The notes under the pieces: model-generated | Told to the model about the DNA's origin: nothing | The model's database searches: none | The model's input: only the letters and a program-made list of their open reading frames with translations | Origin: Nemertoderma westbladi | Taxonomy: Eukaryota; Xenacoelomorpha; Nemertodermatida; Nemertodermatidae | Direction of reading: 5' to 3' | Length of the DNA stretch: 64,000 bases | NCBI GenBank assembly: GCA_032718475.1 | Contig: JAUCBJ010006781.1 | Span: 62,001 to 126,000, forward strand | Program-made: the position numbers and the translations under genes | In this document: in pieces, positions 35,001-45,393 of the stretch | Layout: every line of letters starts with the position of its first letter | Position numbering within the stretch: the stretch's first letter is position 1

Positions 35001-37128
35001 ACCCTCTCCCACAACCCTCTCCCACAACCCTCTCCCACAACCCTCCCACAACCGTCTCCCGCAACCGTCTCCCACAACCGTCTCCCACAACCCTCTCCCA
35101 CAACCCTCACCCACAACCCTCTCCCATAACCCTCTCCCACAACCCTCTCCCACAACCCTCTCCCACAACCCTCTCCCACAACCGTCTCCCACAACCCTCT
35201 CCCACAACCCTCCCCCACAACCGTCTCCCACAACAGTCTCCCACAACCCTCTCCCACAACCTTCTCCCACAACCCTCTCCCACAACTCTCTCCCACAACC
35301 CTCTCCCACAACTCTCCCACAACCATCTCCCGCAACCGTCTCCCACAACCCTCTCCCACAACCGTCTCCCACAACCCTCTCCCACAACCCTCTCCCACAA
35401 CCGTCTCCCACAACAGTCTCCCACAACCCTCTCCCACAACCCTCTCCCACAACCCTCTCCCACAACCCTCTCCCGCAACCCTCTCCCACAACCCTCTCCC
35501 ACAACCCTCTCCCACAACCCTCTCCCACAACCCTCCCACAACCGTCTCCCGCAACCGTCTCCCACAACCGTCTCCCACAACCCTCTCCCACAACCCTCAC
35601 CCACAACCCTCTCCCTTAACCCTCTCCCACAACCCTCTCCCATAACCCTCTCCCACAACCCTCTACCACAACCCTCTCCCACAACCCTCTCCCACAACCG
35701 TCTCCCACAACCCTCTCCCACAACCCTCTCCCACAACCCTCTCCCACAACCCTCTCCCATAACCGTCTCGCACAACCGTCTCCCACAACCCTCTCCCACA
35801 ACCCTCTCCCACAACCCTCTCCCACAACCCTCTCCCACAATCCTCTCCCACAACCGTCTCCCACAACCCTCTCCCACAACCCTCTCCCACAACCCTCTCC
35901 CACAACCCTCTCCCGCAACACTCTCCCACAACCCTCTCCCACAACCCTCTCCCACAACCCTCTCCCACAACCCTCTCCCACAACCCTCCCACAACCGTCT
36001 CCCGCAACCGTCTCCCACAACCGTCTCCCACAACCCTCTCCCACAACCCTCACCCACAACCCTCTCCCATAACCCTCTCCCACAACCCTCTCCCACAACC
36101 CTCTCCCACAACCCTCTCCCACAACCGTCTCCCACAACCCTCTCCCACAACCCTCCCCCACAACCGTCTCCCACAACAGTCTCCCACAACCCTCTCCCAC
36201 AACCTTCTCCCACAACCCTCTCCCACAACCCTCTCCCGCAACCCTCTCCCACAACCCTCTCCCACAACCCTCTCCCACAACCCTCTCCCACAACCCTCCC
36301 ACAACCGTCTCCCGCAACCGTCTCCCACAAGCCTCCCACAACCGTCTCCCGCAACCGTCTCCCACAACCGTCTCCCACAACCCTCTCCCACAACCCTCAC
36401 CCACAACCCTCTCCCATAACCCTCTCCCACAACCCTCTCCCACAACCCTCTCCCACAACCCTCTCCCACAACCGTCTCCCACAACCCTCTCCCACAACCC
36501 TCTCCCACAACCGTCTCCCACAACAGTCTCCCACAACCCTCTCCCACAACCCTCTCCCACAACCCTCTCCCACAACCCTCTCCCGCAACCCTCTCCCACA
36601 ACCCTCTCCCACAACCCTCTCCCACAACCCTCTCCCACAACCCTCCCACAACCGTCTCCCGCAACCATCTCCCACAACCGTCTCCCACAACCCTATCCCA
36701 CAACCCTCACCCACAACCCTCTCCCTTAACCCTCTCCCACAACCCTCTCCCATAACCCTCTCCCACAACCCTATACCACAACCCTCTCCCACAACCCTCT
36801 CCCACAACCGTCTCCCACAACCCTCTCCCACAACCCTCTCCCACAACCGTCTCCCACAACCCTCTCCCACAACCCTCACCCACAACCCTTTCCCATAACC
36901 CTCTCCCACTACCCTCTCCCACAACCCTCTCCCACAACCCTCTCCCACAACCGTCTCCCACATCCCTCTCCCACAACCCTCTCCCACAACCCTCTCCCAC
37001 AACCGTCTCCCACAACCCTCACCCACAACCCTCTCCCATAACCCTCTCCCACAACCCTCTCCCACAACCCTCTCCCACAACCCTCTCCCACAACCGTCTC
37101 CCACAACCCTCTCCCACAACCCTATCCC
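29042..37128. repeat. 8.1-kb intronic 13-bp minisatellite (CCCTCTCCCACAA)
   Basis: About 620 units of CCCTCTCCCACAA fill most of the SLC44 intron. Common variants are CCGTCTCCCACAA, CCCTCACCCACAA, CCCTCTCCCGCAA, CCCTCTCCCATAA and a short CCCTCCCACAA. Rare variants recur at about 1-kb steps, showing higher-order repeats. The minus strand reads GGGTTGTGGGAGAGGG, so it offers continuous quadruplex-forming G triplets on the template strand of SLC44. Open frames of up to 728 codons here have no coding meaning. Confidence 0.97.
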
Positions 37129-37175
37129 TGCAATTCCGCTGTATTTTGAACGTCATTATCTATCTCTATCTATCG

Positions 37176-37601
37176 TAATCAACTTTATCTTCCCTTCACC
37201 TTACGTACACTTTATTACACTGTATTTTTAACTTTATTTTTTCCAGTTCTGCATGGACTCCTGCGTTCTCCTTACGTACACCTTATGCCATTTTATTTTC
37301 AACTTTATTTTCTCCAGCTCTGCATGGACTCCTGTGTTCTCCTTGCGTACACCTTATGCCATTGTATTTTCAACTTTATTTTCTCCAGCTCTGCATGGAC
37401 TGTTGCGTTCTCCATACATACACTTTATTCCACTGTATTTTCAACTTTATTTTCTCCAGTTCTGCATGGACTCCTGTGTTCTCCTTACGTACACTTTATG
37501 CCACTGTATTTTCAACTTTATTTTCTCCAGTTCTGCATGGACTCCTGTGTTCTCCTTACGTACACCTTATGCCATTGTATTTTCAACTTTATTTTCTCCA
37601 G
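37176..37601 (+). repeat. 71-bp tandem repeat copying the SLC44 exon 2 splice acceptor
   Basis: Acceptor-like TTTATTTTCTCCAG ends at 37317, 37388, 37459, 37530 and 37601, exactly 71 bp apart, with a slightly diverged one at 37246. The last is the true acceptor of exon 2. After each decoy AG comes (T/C)TCTGCATGGACT.CTG, a diverged copy of the exon start GTCTGCGTAGACGCTTG. The unit thus holds the pyrimidine tract, the AG and about 17 exon bases, plus about 35 bp of other sequence. Confidence 0.95.
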
Positions 37602-39473
37602 GTCTGCGTAGACGCTTGCCCAAAGGACTACTGGATTGCCCTAACAGACATTCTAATGCAAAAAGTTGTCGCAACTTCAACTGTATTCTACGCCCAGTAC
37701 TGCACAGAAACATTGGCTGCGAAAATAAGCAATCTGGAAACGCTAGTAGCAGAAGGAAAGTGTCCCGCATATATACTAAACAGCGAGGCCGTTCTAGGGA
37801 GATGCATACCAACGCTAATTAAAGATATACTAACATCAGGAGTTTCAACGGTTTATGAATTAAATAATGCGGAAATGACGGTGAAGACGTATCTACAAGC
37901 TCCAGGTGGATTCGAGATTGTCATCCCAGCTGGAACCGGAGGTTTATTCGAAAATATCGATGTTAACACGATTCAACAGGCAGGAACAGCCCTAACTACT
38001 TTATTAGACTTTGAAGACATAACTGCGAAAATATTCAAAGACTTCGGCTCTTGTTGGCCTTGGATAGTGGGTTTGCTCACAATGGGTATGATTTTCGCTT
38101 TATTCTGGGTTATCATAATGCGTTGGATCGCGGGTATAGTTGTGTGGATCCAGCTGATAGCGCTGCTGTTAGGTTTGGTGTTCGGGTTGTGGTACACGTG
38201 GGAGCAATACATAGCCGTATCAGCTAGCACTGTAAACGCAACAGCGTTCGCATTCTCGACAGACTTCTCTTACTACACAGGTCGAACGGAGTTCTGGCTA
38301 GCTTGCGCGATCACAGATGGTGTCATCCTTATCATTCTAATAATTTTACTTCTGTTTCTTTGCAAAAGAATTCGACTCGGAATACAAATGATTAAAGAAG
38401 GAAGTAAGGCGATTTCCGCTATGATGTTAACCTTATTCTACCCCTTGTTTGGTTATCTTCTTATATTGATAATTTTCGGAGGGTTTGGTGTAATAGCTGT
38501 CTATCTAGCTAGCAATGGAACACCGTACTATACTATAAGTTCCACCGACACAAACATAGCTGATACTACTTGCGATCCCGCGACATTCTCGCCGGCAAAC
38601 ACCGGAGATACATGTATGTTCAAGAACTACGGGGGTGATCCAAACATATTTCGTCTTCAAATCTACAATCTTTTCGCTTTGTTCTGGAATATGAATTTTG
38701 TAATGGCTTTCACTCAAGTTTCTTTAGCAGGCGCTTTCGCTTCTTGGTTCTGGGCTTTCGTTAAGCCAGACGATGTCCCTCTATTCCCACTCCTTTACGC
38801 CCAAGGGAGGGCGTTAAGATATCATCTGGGATCCTTGGCATTCGGTAGTCTTATCATTGCGATTGTTCAAATGATTCGAGTTATTCTAGAATACATTGAG
38901 TTCAAAGTTAAAGACAATGATAATATCATTGCGAAGTTCGTATTGAAATGTTTGAAATGTTGTTTTTGGTGTCTTGAAAAGATTATACGTTTTCTCACAA
39001 AGAACGCCTACATAATGATAGCAGTTCATGGAAAGAATTTCTGCCGTTCTGCTAAAGATGCGTTTTTTCTTCTTCTAAGAAATATAGTAAGAGTAGCGGT
39101 TCTCAACGGAATTACAGGGTTTCTATTGCTGATCGGGAAACTCGTTGTTACGGCAGCGATTGGAGTTCTAAGTTTCTTTTGTTTCAGCGGCCAGATTAAG
39201 ATTCCGTATTACAAGGTCGGAGTTGTTCCTCTTAATTACTACTACGTTCCAATGATAGTTGTTATTATCGGAACCTACGTGATCGCCTCAATGTTCTTTA
39301 GTGTCTATGATATGGCGATAGATACGCTATTTCTATGTTTTTTGGAAGACATGGAGCGGAATGATGGAAGTCCTGAGAAACCGTATTTTATGTCGAAAAG
39401 TTTGATGAGCCTAGCAGGAAAGAAAAACAAAAAAGAAAAAAAGAAAAAAGAAAAGGAACAGAAAACTGATTAA
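37602..39473 (+). CDS. SLC44A2: Choline transporter-like protein (SLC44A2/4/5 type), coding exon 2
   Basis: This exon supplies residues 115-737 in one piece. It starts after TTTTCTCCAG with VCVDAC, continuing the cysteine-rich extracellular loop (about 115-265). The membrane core follows: hydrophobic helices near 267-289, 292-312, 354-370 and 394-415, another loop with cysteines (about 438-454), the conserved GAFASW..AF...DD block near 491, RALRYH.GSLAFG near 517, CLKCCFWCLEK near 564, the helices near 618-640 and 663-680, and the family's FLEDMERNDGS near 694. The C terminus is a lysine-rich cytosolic tail. Length and motifs fit intact SLC44A2/4/5 proteins. Only one coding intron is needed, whereas vertebrate homologues have about twenty. 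Confidence 0.96.
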   Translation, partial: VCVDACPKDYWIALTDILMQKVVATSTVFYAQYCTETLAAKISNLETLVAEGKCPAYILNSEAVLGRCIPTLIKDILTSGVSTVYELNNAEMTVKTYLQAPGGFEIVIPAGTGGLFENIDVNTIQQAGTALTTLLDFEDITAKIFKDFGSCWPWIVGLLTMGMIFALFWVIIMRWIAGIVVWIQLIALLLGLVFGLWYTWEQYIAVSASTVNATAFAFSTDFSYYTGRTEFWLACAITDGVILIILIILLLFLCKRIRLGIQMIKEGSKAISAMMLTLFYPLFGYLLILIIFGGFGVIAVYLASNGTPYYTISSTDTNIADTTCDPATFSPANTGDTCMFKNYGGDPNIFRLQIYNLFALFWNMNFVMAFTQVSLAGAFASWFWAFVKPDDVPLFPLLYAQGRALRYHLGSLAFGSLIIAIVQMIRVILEYIEFKVKDNDNIIAKFVLKCLKCCFWCLEKIIRFLTKNAYIMIAVHGKNFCRSAKDAFFLLLRNIVRVAVLNGITGFLLLIGKLVVTAAIGVLSFFCFSGQIKIPYYKVGVVPLNYYYVPMIVVIIGTYVIASMFFSVYDMAIDTLFLCFLEDMERNDGSPEKPYFMSKSLMSLAGKKNKKEKKKKEKEQKTD

Positions 39474-39544
39474 ACTTAACTGTACTTAAATGTGTTAGCT
39501 GTTCACCAAGTCTTATAATTAACCCTAATTACACTTAATTAATT

Positions 39545-39550
39545 AATAAA
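39545..39550 (+). promoter_or_regulatory. Candidate polyadenylation signal of SLC44
   Basis: AATAAA lies 72 bases after the SLC44 stop codon in AT-rich DNA. It is the first canonical hexamer in this direction. Confidence 0.5.
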
Positions 39551-39720
39551 TTACTGTAGGGCAATTGGTGGATGATGCATAATGGGGTGATACGTGGATT
39601 CTAGAATGGTTAATCAACCAATTAACTGTCGGAGATCAATAGCTACCTAACGTGGAACGATTATCGGGATAACTTCACAATTTAAAAATTAATGACATAA
39701 TTAATTGATGATAAACAAAA

Positions 39721-41250
39721 GTAAACAATTACACAAGTGAACAAGTACATAAGTGAACTAGTAAAATAGTGAACAAGTAAACTAGTACACAAGTGAACAA
39801 GTACAAAAGTGAACTAGTGAACAAGTAAACTAGTACACAAGTGAACAAGTACATAAGGGAACTAGTAAATAAGTGAACAATTAAACTAGTACCCAAGTGA
39901 ACAAGTACATAAGTGAACTAGTAAACAAGTGAGCAAGTAAACTAGTACACACGTGAACAAGTACAAAAGTGAACTAGTAAACAAGTGAACAAGTAAACTA
40001 GTACACAAGTGAACAAGTACAAAAGTGAACTAGTAAACAAGTGAGCAAGTAAACTAGTACACAAGTGAACAAGTACAAAAGTGAACTAGTAAACAAGTGA
40101 ACAAGTAAACTAGTACACAAGTGAACAAGTACATAAGTGAACTAGTAAACAAGTGAACAAGTAAACTAGTACACAAGTGAACAAGTACATAAGTGAACTA
40201 GTAAAATAGTGAACAATTAAACTAGTACACAAGTGAACAAGTACATAAGTGAACTAGTAAAATAGTGAACAATTAAACTAGTACCCAAGTGTTAAAGTAC
40301 ATAAAGTGAACTAGTAAACAAGTGAACAAGTAAACTAGTACACAAGTGAACAAGTACATAAGTGAACTAGTAAACAAGTGAACAAGTAAACTAGTACACA
40401 AGTGAACAAGTACATAAGTGAACTAGTAAACAAGTGAACAAGTAAACTAGTACACAAGTGAACAAGTACATAAGTGAACTAGTAAAAAAGTGAACAATTA
40501 AACTAGTACCCAAGTGAACAAGTACATAAAGTGAAATAGTAAAAAAGTGAACAATTAAACTAGTACCCAAGTGAACAAGTACATAAGTGAACTAGTAAAT
40601 AAGTGAACAATTAAACTAGTACACAAGTGAACAAGTACATAAGTGAACTAGTAAAAATGTGAACATTTAAACTAGTACACAAGTGAACAATTAAACTAGT
40701 ACACAAGTGAACAATTAAACTAGTACACAAGTGAACAAGTACATAAGTGAACTAGTAAAAAATTGAACAATTAAACTAGTACACAAGTGAACAAGTACAT
40801 AAGTGAACTAGTAAAAAAGTGAACATTTAAACTAGTAAACAAGTGAACAAGTAAACTAGTTCACAAGTGAACAAGTAAACTAGTTCACAAGTGAACAAGT
40901 ACATAAGTGAACAAGTAAACTAGTACACAAGTGAACAAGTACACAAGTAAACTAGTAAAAAGGTGAACATTTAAACTAGTACACAAGTGAACAAGTACAT
41001 AAGTGAACTAGTAAAAAAGTGAACAATTAAACTAGTACACAAGTGAACAAGTACACTAGTTCACAAGTGAACAAGTAAACTAGTACACAAGTGAACAAGT
41101 ACATAAGTGAACAAGTAAACTAGTACACAAGTGAACAAGTACATAAGAGAACTAATAAAAAAGTGAACAATTAAACTAGTACACAAATAAAACAAGTAAA
41201 CTAGTACACAAGTGAACAACAAAAAAAGTACACAAGTGAAACAAGTACTA
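39721..41250. repeat. Intergenic minisatellite of AAGTGAAC / AAGTAAACTAGTAC blocks
   Basis: 1.5 kb of short blocks (ACAAGTGAACAAGTACATA, AGTGAACTAGTAAAC, AAGTAAACTAGTACAC) alternate to give a composite unit of about 55 bp with many length variants. ACTAGT palindromes recur throughout. The array lies 250 bp past the SLC44 stop, between the two convergent genes. Confidence 0.95.
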
Positions 41251-41255
41251 TACAT

Positions 41256-44170
41256 TACTGTAATTCGCGTTGGTAACCTGTTATGACGGATTTTTATACC
41301 AATTTACATGTAAATTGTATTATAATAATTGAATTATTAATATTATTACATTGAATGTTCCGCTATGGATTTATACTTTAGCTCTATGCGTTGAAAATTA
41401 TTCACTTTGTTCAATGAAACGCACCTCTATTGTTTATTTCAATATGACTGCCATAAACTGTGCCTCTAGATATCTTACAGTATCTTATTCGAAAGAACGC
41501 TAGTTCCTAATATTTTTCGTAACACGAAAATTAATAATCTATAAATTTTTGTAAAAACTTTAACAAAAATTATAATATATCTTATTTCGGAAAATTATAT
41601 TTAATTTCACAGAGCCGACTAGCTTGTATATTAATCGCTGTTAGCCAAATCCACCACCTCCACTCGCTTTTCATTATTTATTCTAAATTTTCATTGCGTA
41701 TTAATTAATTGGCGATGGTATGATCCTACTGTAATAATAATAATTAAATCCGTGAACTTGAACTACTTTGAACAGTATAGGCTCGTATAATGTGGCTCGC
41801 CACATATAATAACAGAGTTGTCCATGAAGTGTTTTATGTAACATGTTTGAATTTTACATGTCAAAGTACAATTAGAAAGATAACATCCATGCAGAGCATT
41901 CTGTAATTAAATGATGTAGGCCTAACTAAATATTTCGCAAATATTTTTCATACAGAATGATTGACTTTATTAAATTTTGCATGGCCCCATGTAGGATGGA
42001 AGGGAGGTAGCAATACCAGATTATTGAGATACTAAACATACAAATTAAGAATTTTTGTATTAACAACATTACGAAAAAAATGAGCACCAATTTAATGAGG
42101 TTTACTATCTGCCAGGAATGAATCACCTTTAATTGCCACATCGATATATATTGCCTAGAATTCGTTACAACAAACCGGCAGTCCATTAAACTGATGTTCT
42201 AATTGAATATTAACGGTAACCAGATTAACTTTATGATACGACCACGGAAACGAACTAAATTCCAGGAACGCTATACTAATTTCCAAAGATGTTGTCGCAC
42301 CGAGCCCCTATTCACTTACAGACTTAATTACGAGTTACTACTGTAGCCCGCATACTATTAGATTTCTTGATTTCATTCCATTTTAGGATTCTAACAAATA
42401 GCATTACATGAATTTTAGTCGCCCCTTTTACCCAATGGATATTCCTGTAGGTTACGAATCTGACTTCTTAGATTAAATTATGGGTGTCGCGTCACACGTG
42501 ACACATTACAAGTAACGTAATTAATAATGAATGTTAGATTCTCATCGAAACTGGTTGGCATGGCGTACGTATGTAATTTGACAGACTCTTTTTTGTCTTC
42601 AAAGACACCAGAGTGTTTATATAAAAACACACTGGGGATTTTTATAAAAATATTTATATGAAAAAAAAAACAATTTTCGAAAGCGAGTAAAGAAAGGCGA
42701 CCTCTCGCAAATTAGTGAATTTATTAATTCCATGAGTCAAAATGAAACTAAACTTGTAACCAGAAAGGTTAATAATCTACATGACTTAAAAAACAAACTA
42801 AACAATTAACTACCGAAATACATAATTATAATAAATATATATAAATAAATATATTATAATAAATATAATTTCGCGTTTTCTGTAATCCCCCCCCCCCCCC
42901 CCCCCCGCCCTATATACAAAAATTTTATGTGTACCAGATTGTCAACAAGATAACGAATCAGTAAACAAAATTATTTTTCATCGACTTGTTTTTTATTAAT
43001 TTTTCAAATAAACTTTTCAATGAATACGAATTGGCTAAGAATACGAATCCCATTGACGCACGTGAAATAACATGGTGTGTTGACTTTTACTATGATATCG
43101 GCTCTGTAAAAACTGGTGTAAGTAGAAAAAGGTGTATTGTTCTATTTATTCTACTTGTTTTTTTAGATACCTGATGCAAAATACAATTTGTTTACGCCGC
43201 CTGCACTAGGGTAGTATAGGGACTTCTACACCATCTCAGATTAATGGTTGTATTTAATGCAGTAACTTTCTGTTAGATTCTTAGCAGTGATTATACGCAT
43301 GGTAAAAAACAATAATAAGATGCAGAAATAAGTTTTCTTCACTTTTCTTTAAACTTTTTCAGAATTATTTTTCAGAGATAAGTTTTGTTAATTTTGCTTT
43401 GCCACTACTTTTTGTCTCGCCATTACTATGTGTTATATAGCATTCTATATTGTAAAAAGGACACACTCAATGGCCGTAATATGTGTTACTTTTCACCGAG
43501 ACTTTACAACAGCTCTGACAAGTTGATGATATGTAACAAATATTAATAAAAACAATGAATTTTAATTAAATTATATTTATTAAAATCATAAAATTCGATA
43601 TAAACAAATAAATATTTCAAAACCCACATATACTACAATACAGACAAAGTATATATTATGCCTCCATACCTGTACACCTTTATAGTATTATGTGGTGTAC
43701 AACATTGAAGTGGCTACTTTATATATAACAAGAAGGAACATTTAAGACAATGTTTGCTATTAACATTTTATATAAGGCACCAAGTTTTGCATCACCGACA
43801 ATATAATAATATCGAATTTACAATTCGTTACGCTTGCGTTACCAGCTTATAAATTCAAATAGGGAAGCAAAATAAATAAATAAATATACATTTATCGACT
43901 TACATATACAAGCACTGTTTCTATTTATACATAATATATGCAACTAAAACACCAACCAAATATTATTTATGTCAAACAAAACGTTTTTCAGTAATTCTTT
44001 TTGGATTATTATCAATTTAGAATAAAACCACGTACTCGGTGTGGAGTCCCGAATAGACGGGGCGACACGGCAATGAATTTTTGAAATAAAATCCACCCAC
44101 AATTCTCCTATTCCAGCCACCCCGACTATTAGCATAATGAAATTTTTCCACCCAACCCGTTTATTAGGGA
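41256..44170. other. Intergenic, no gene recognised
   Basis: AT-rich DNA between the 3' ends of SLC44 and UCP. It has short frames only, none recognisable; the frame at 42986-43174 ends near a GTAAGT but resembles nothing I know. A poly-C run lies at 42887. Confidence 0.5.
42887..42906. repeat. Poly-C run, 20 nt
   Basis: Twenty C residues followed by GCCC, in AT-rich DNA. Confidence 0.9.
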
Positions 44171-44184
44171 CTCCAGAGTACATA

Positions 44185-44315
44185 TATACTTGTAAAGTAC
44201 TTTACAGTGTTATTATCCTCGTATCAGTACTAGCACTCACTCGCTATGTTCTTTCTTGTAACAAACAACTCGGATTAGAACATAGAAACTATAATTAAAG
44301 TGCTACTTTTTTCCC
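44185..44315. repeat. Hairpin repeat family, diverged copy
   Basis: It shares AAAGTACTTTACAGTGTT, ATCCTCGT, CACTCACTCGCT and AAGTGCTACTTT with the copy at 44843-44956. Its own arms pair less well. Confidence 0.6.
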
Positions 44316-44842
44316 GGTATGTATATAGTTATCATGAATTTATTCCAAAATTGTAACATTACTCAACGCCGTTAATATTAACAACGAGTTTTGTTATTTA
44401 GCACTTTACAAGTACAGTAGTACTAGTTAGTCCATTACAACCGGTACATTTAGTGATATAATATTATGTTGTAATGTCCCAATAGAGCGACTTTACAGTG
44501 CACCCGTTCAATGTAAGTGAATCTTTGGGATCGCCATGGTTACCACATAAACAAAAGTTGGTATTTATTATTAATTGCCTGACATGACAGCCAGATAGGT
44601 CTACTGCATTACCTACTGGTAGGCGGGGTATAGCTATTAATAACCAGTAGCTATAAACTATTAACATGGCTCCAAACGCCACCATAAATATAAGCTAACT
44701 TATTTATAACATAATTTATGTCATTTTTACATTTATTTATACAGCAACTAATATAATTTGTGCAGTTTCTATCACTTATAATGTATATGTACAATAATTT
44801 CGTAATGTTAAAATTTTGGAATAAAACTACATACATACTTGT

Positions 44843-44956
44843 TGCAAAGTACTTTACAGTGTTCTGATCCTCGTGGCTTTATTTTCACTCACTCACTAAC
44901 GTTCGTTCGTGTAACAAAGCCACTCGAATCATCACACTGTGAAGTGCTACTTTACA
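44843..44956. repeat. Hairpin repeat family, palindromic copy
   Basis: The left arm 44843-44883 (AAAGTACTTTACAGTGTT then GATCCTCGTGGCTTT) pairs with the right arm 44912-44953 (AACAAAGCCACTCGAATC then ACACTGTGAAGTGCTACTTT). The arms of about 40 bp surround a loop of about 30 bp containing CACTCACTCACT. It may be a small non-autonomous element. Confidence 0.75.
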
Positions 44957-45202
44957 CACAACTATGTAAATAGTTTTTATTTACAAATATTTTTTTCGTA
45001 CAATAAAACCCTTTAAATTAATTTTTCACAAAATTGGTATTATATATATATAAATCTTGAGTGAATAAAAACCGTTAAATATGCAAATGGATTGTGAAAC
45101 GAATTTTGCAGCAAAAATTAAGGAAAAAAGAACTGCCTTATTATTTATTAATTGCCACGAACATATTTACAATATTAATTTAATTTATTTTTCTCTTTTC
45201 TA

Positions 45203-45213
45203 TTTATTTATTT
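45203..45213 (-). promoter_or_regulatory. Candidate polyadenylation signal of UCP
   Basis: On the minus strand two overlapping AATAAA hexamers lie about 40 bases after the UCP stop codon. Confidence 0.5.
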
Positions 45214-45248
45214 TTATACTAAATATTATTTATATCAATTTTGATTGA

Positions 45249-45393
45249 TTATTTGGTTGATATGTCTCCCCTGACCACATCCGTCGGTGCATTGTATTGT
45301 AACCATGACAACTGCATTCCTCTCTTGAACTGCTCGAAGAGAACAAACATACAAATATTCCAGGTCCCCAAACGCATAAACGACGGCATAAAC
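45249..45393 (-). CDS. UCP: Mitochondrial uncoupling protein (UCP2-like), last coding exon
   Basis: The last 47 residues and stop of an SLC25-family uncoupling protein. It begins with the third base of a split glycine codon (the previous exon ends AAAGG), then FMPSFMRLGTWN and MFVLFEQFKR. These match the conserved end of UCP1-3, which includes the sixth membrane helix. About twenty extra residues follow, a little longer than usual. The acceptor on the minus strand is TTTATTTCCAG, immediately abutted by a 29-bp tandem array made from this same junction. Confidence 0.92.

Noticed and set aside
29026-36393. Many long frames (up to 728 codons) on both strands
   Set aside because: They lie inside the 13-bp minisatellite. 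Open frames on both strands and in several phases follow from the absence of stops in the unit.
37356-37601. SLC44 exon 2 frame extended upstream to an ATG at 37356
   Set aside because: The extension is the 71-bp decoy-acceptor array. The family match begins exactly after the AG at 37601, and exon 1 provides the proper N terminus.
42986-43174. 62-codon frame ending near a GTAAGT, a possible exon
   Set aside because: No family resemblance, no clear acceptor, and a poly-C tract just upstream. Support is too weak to call an exon.
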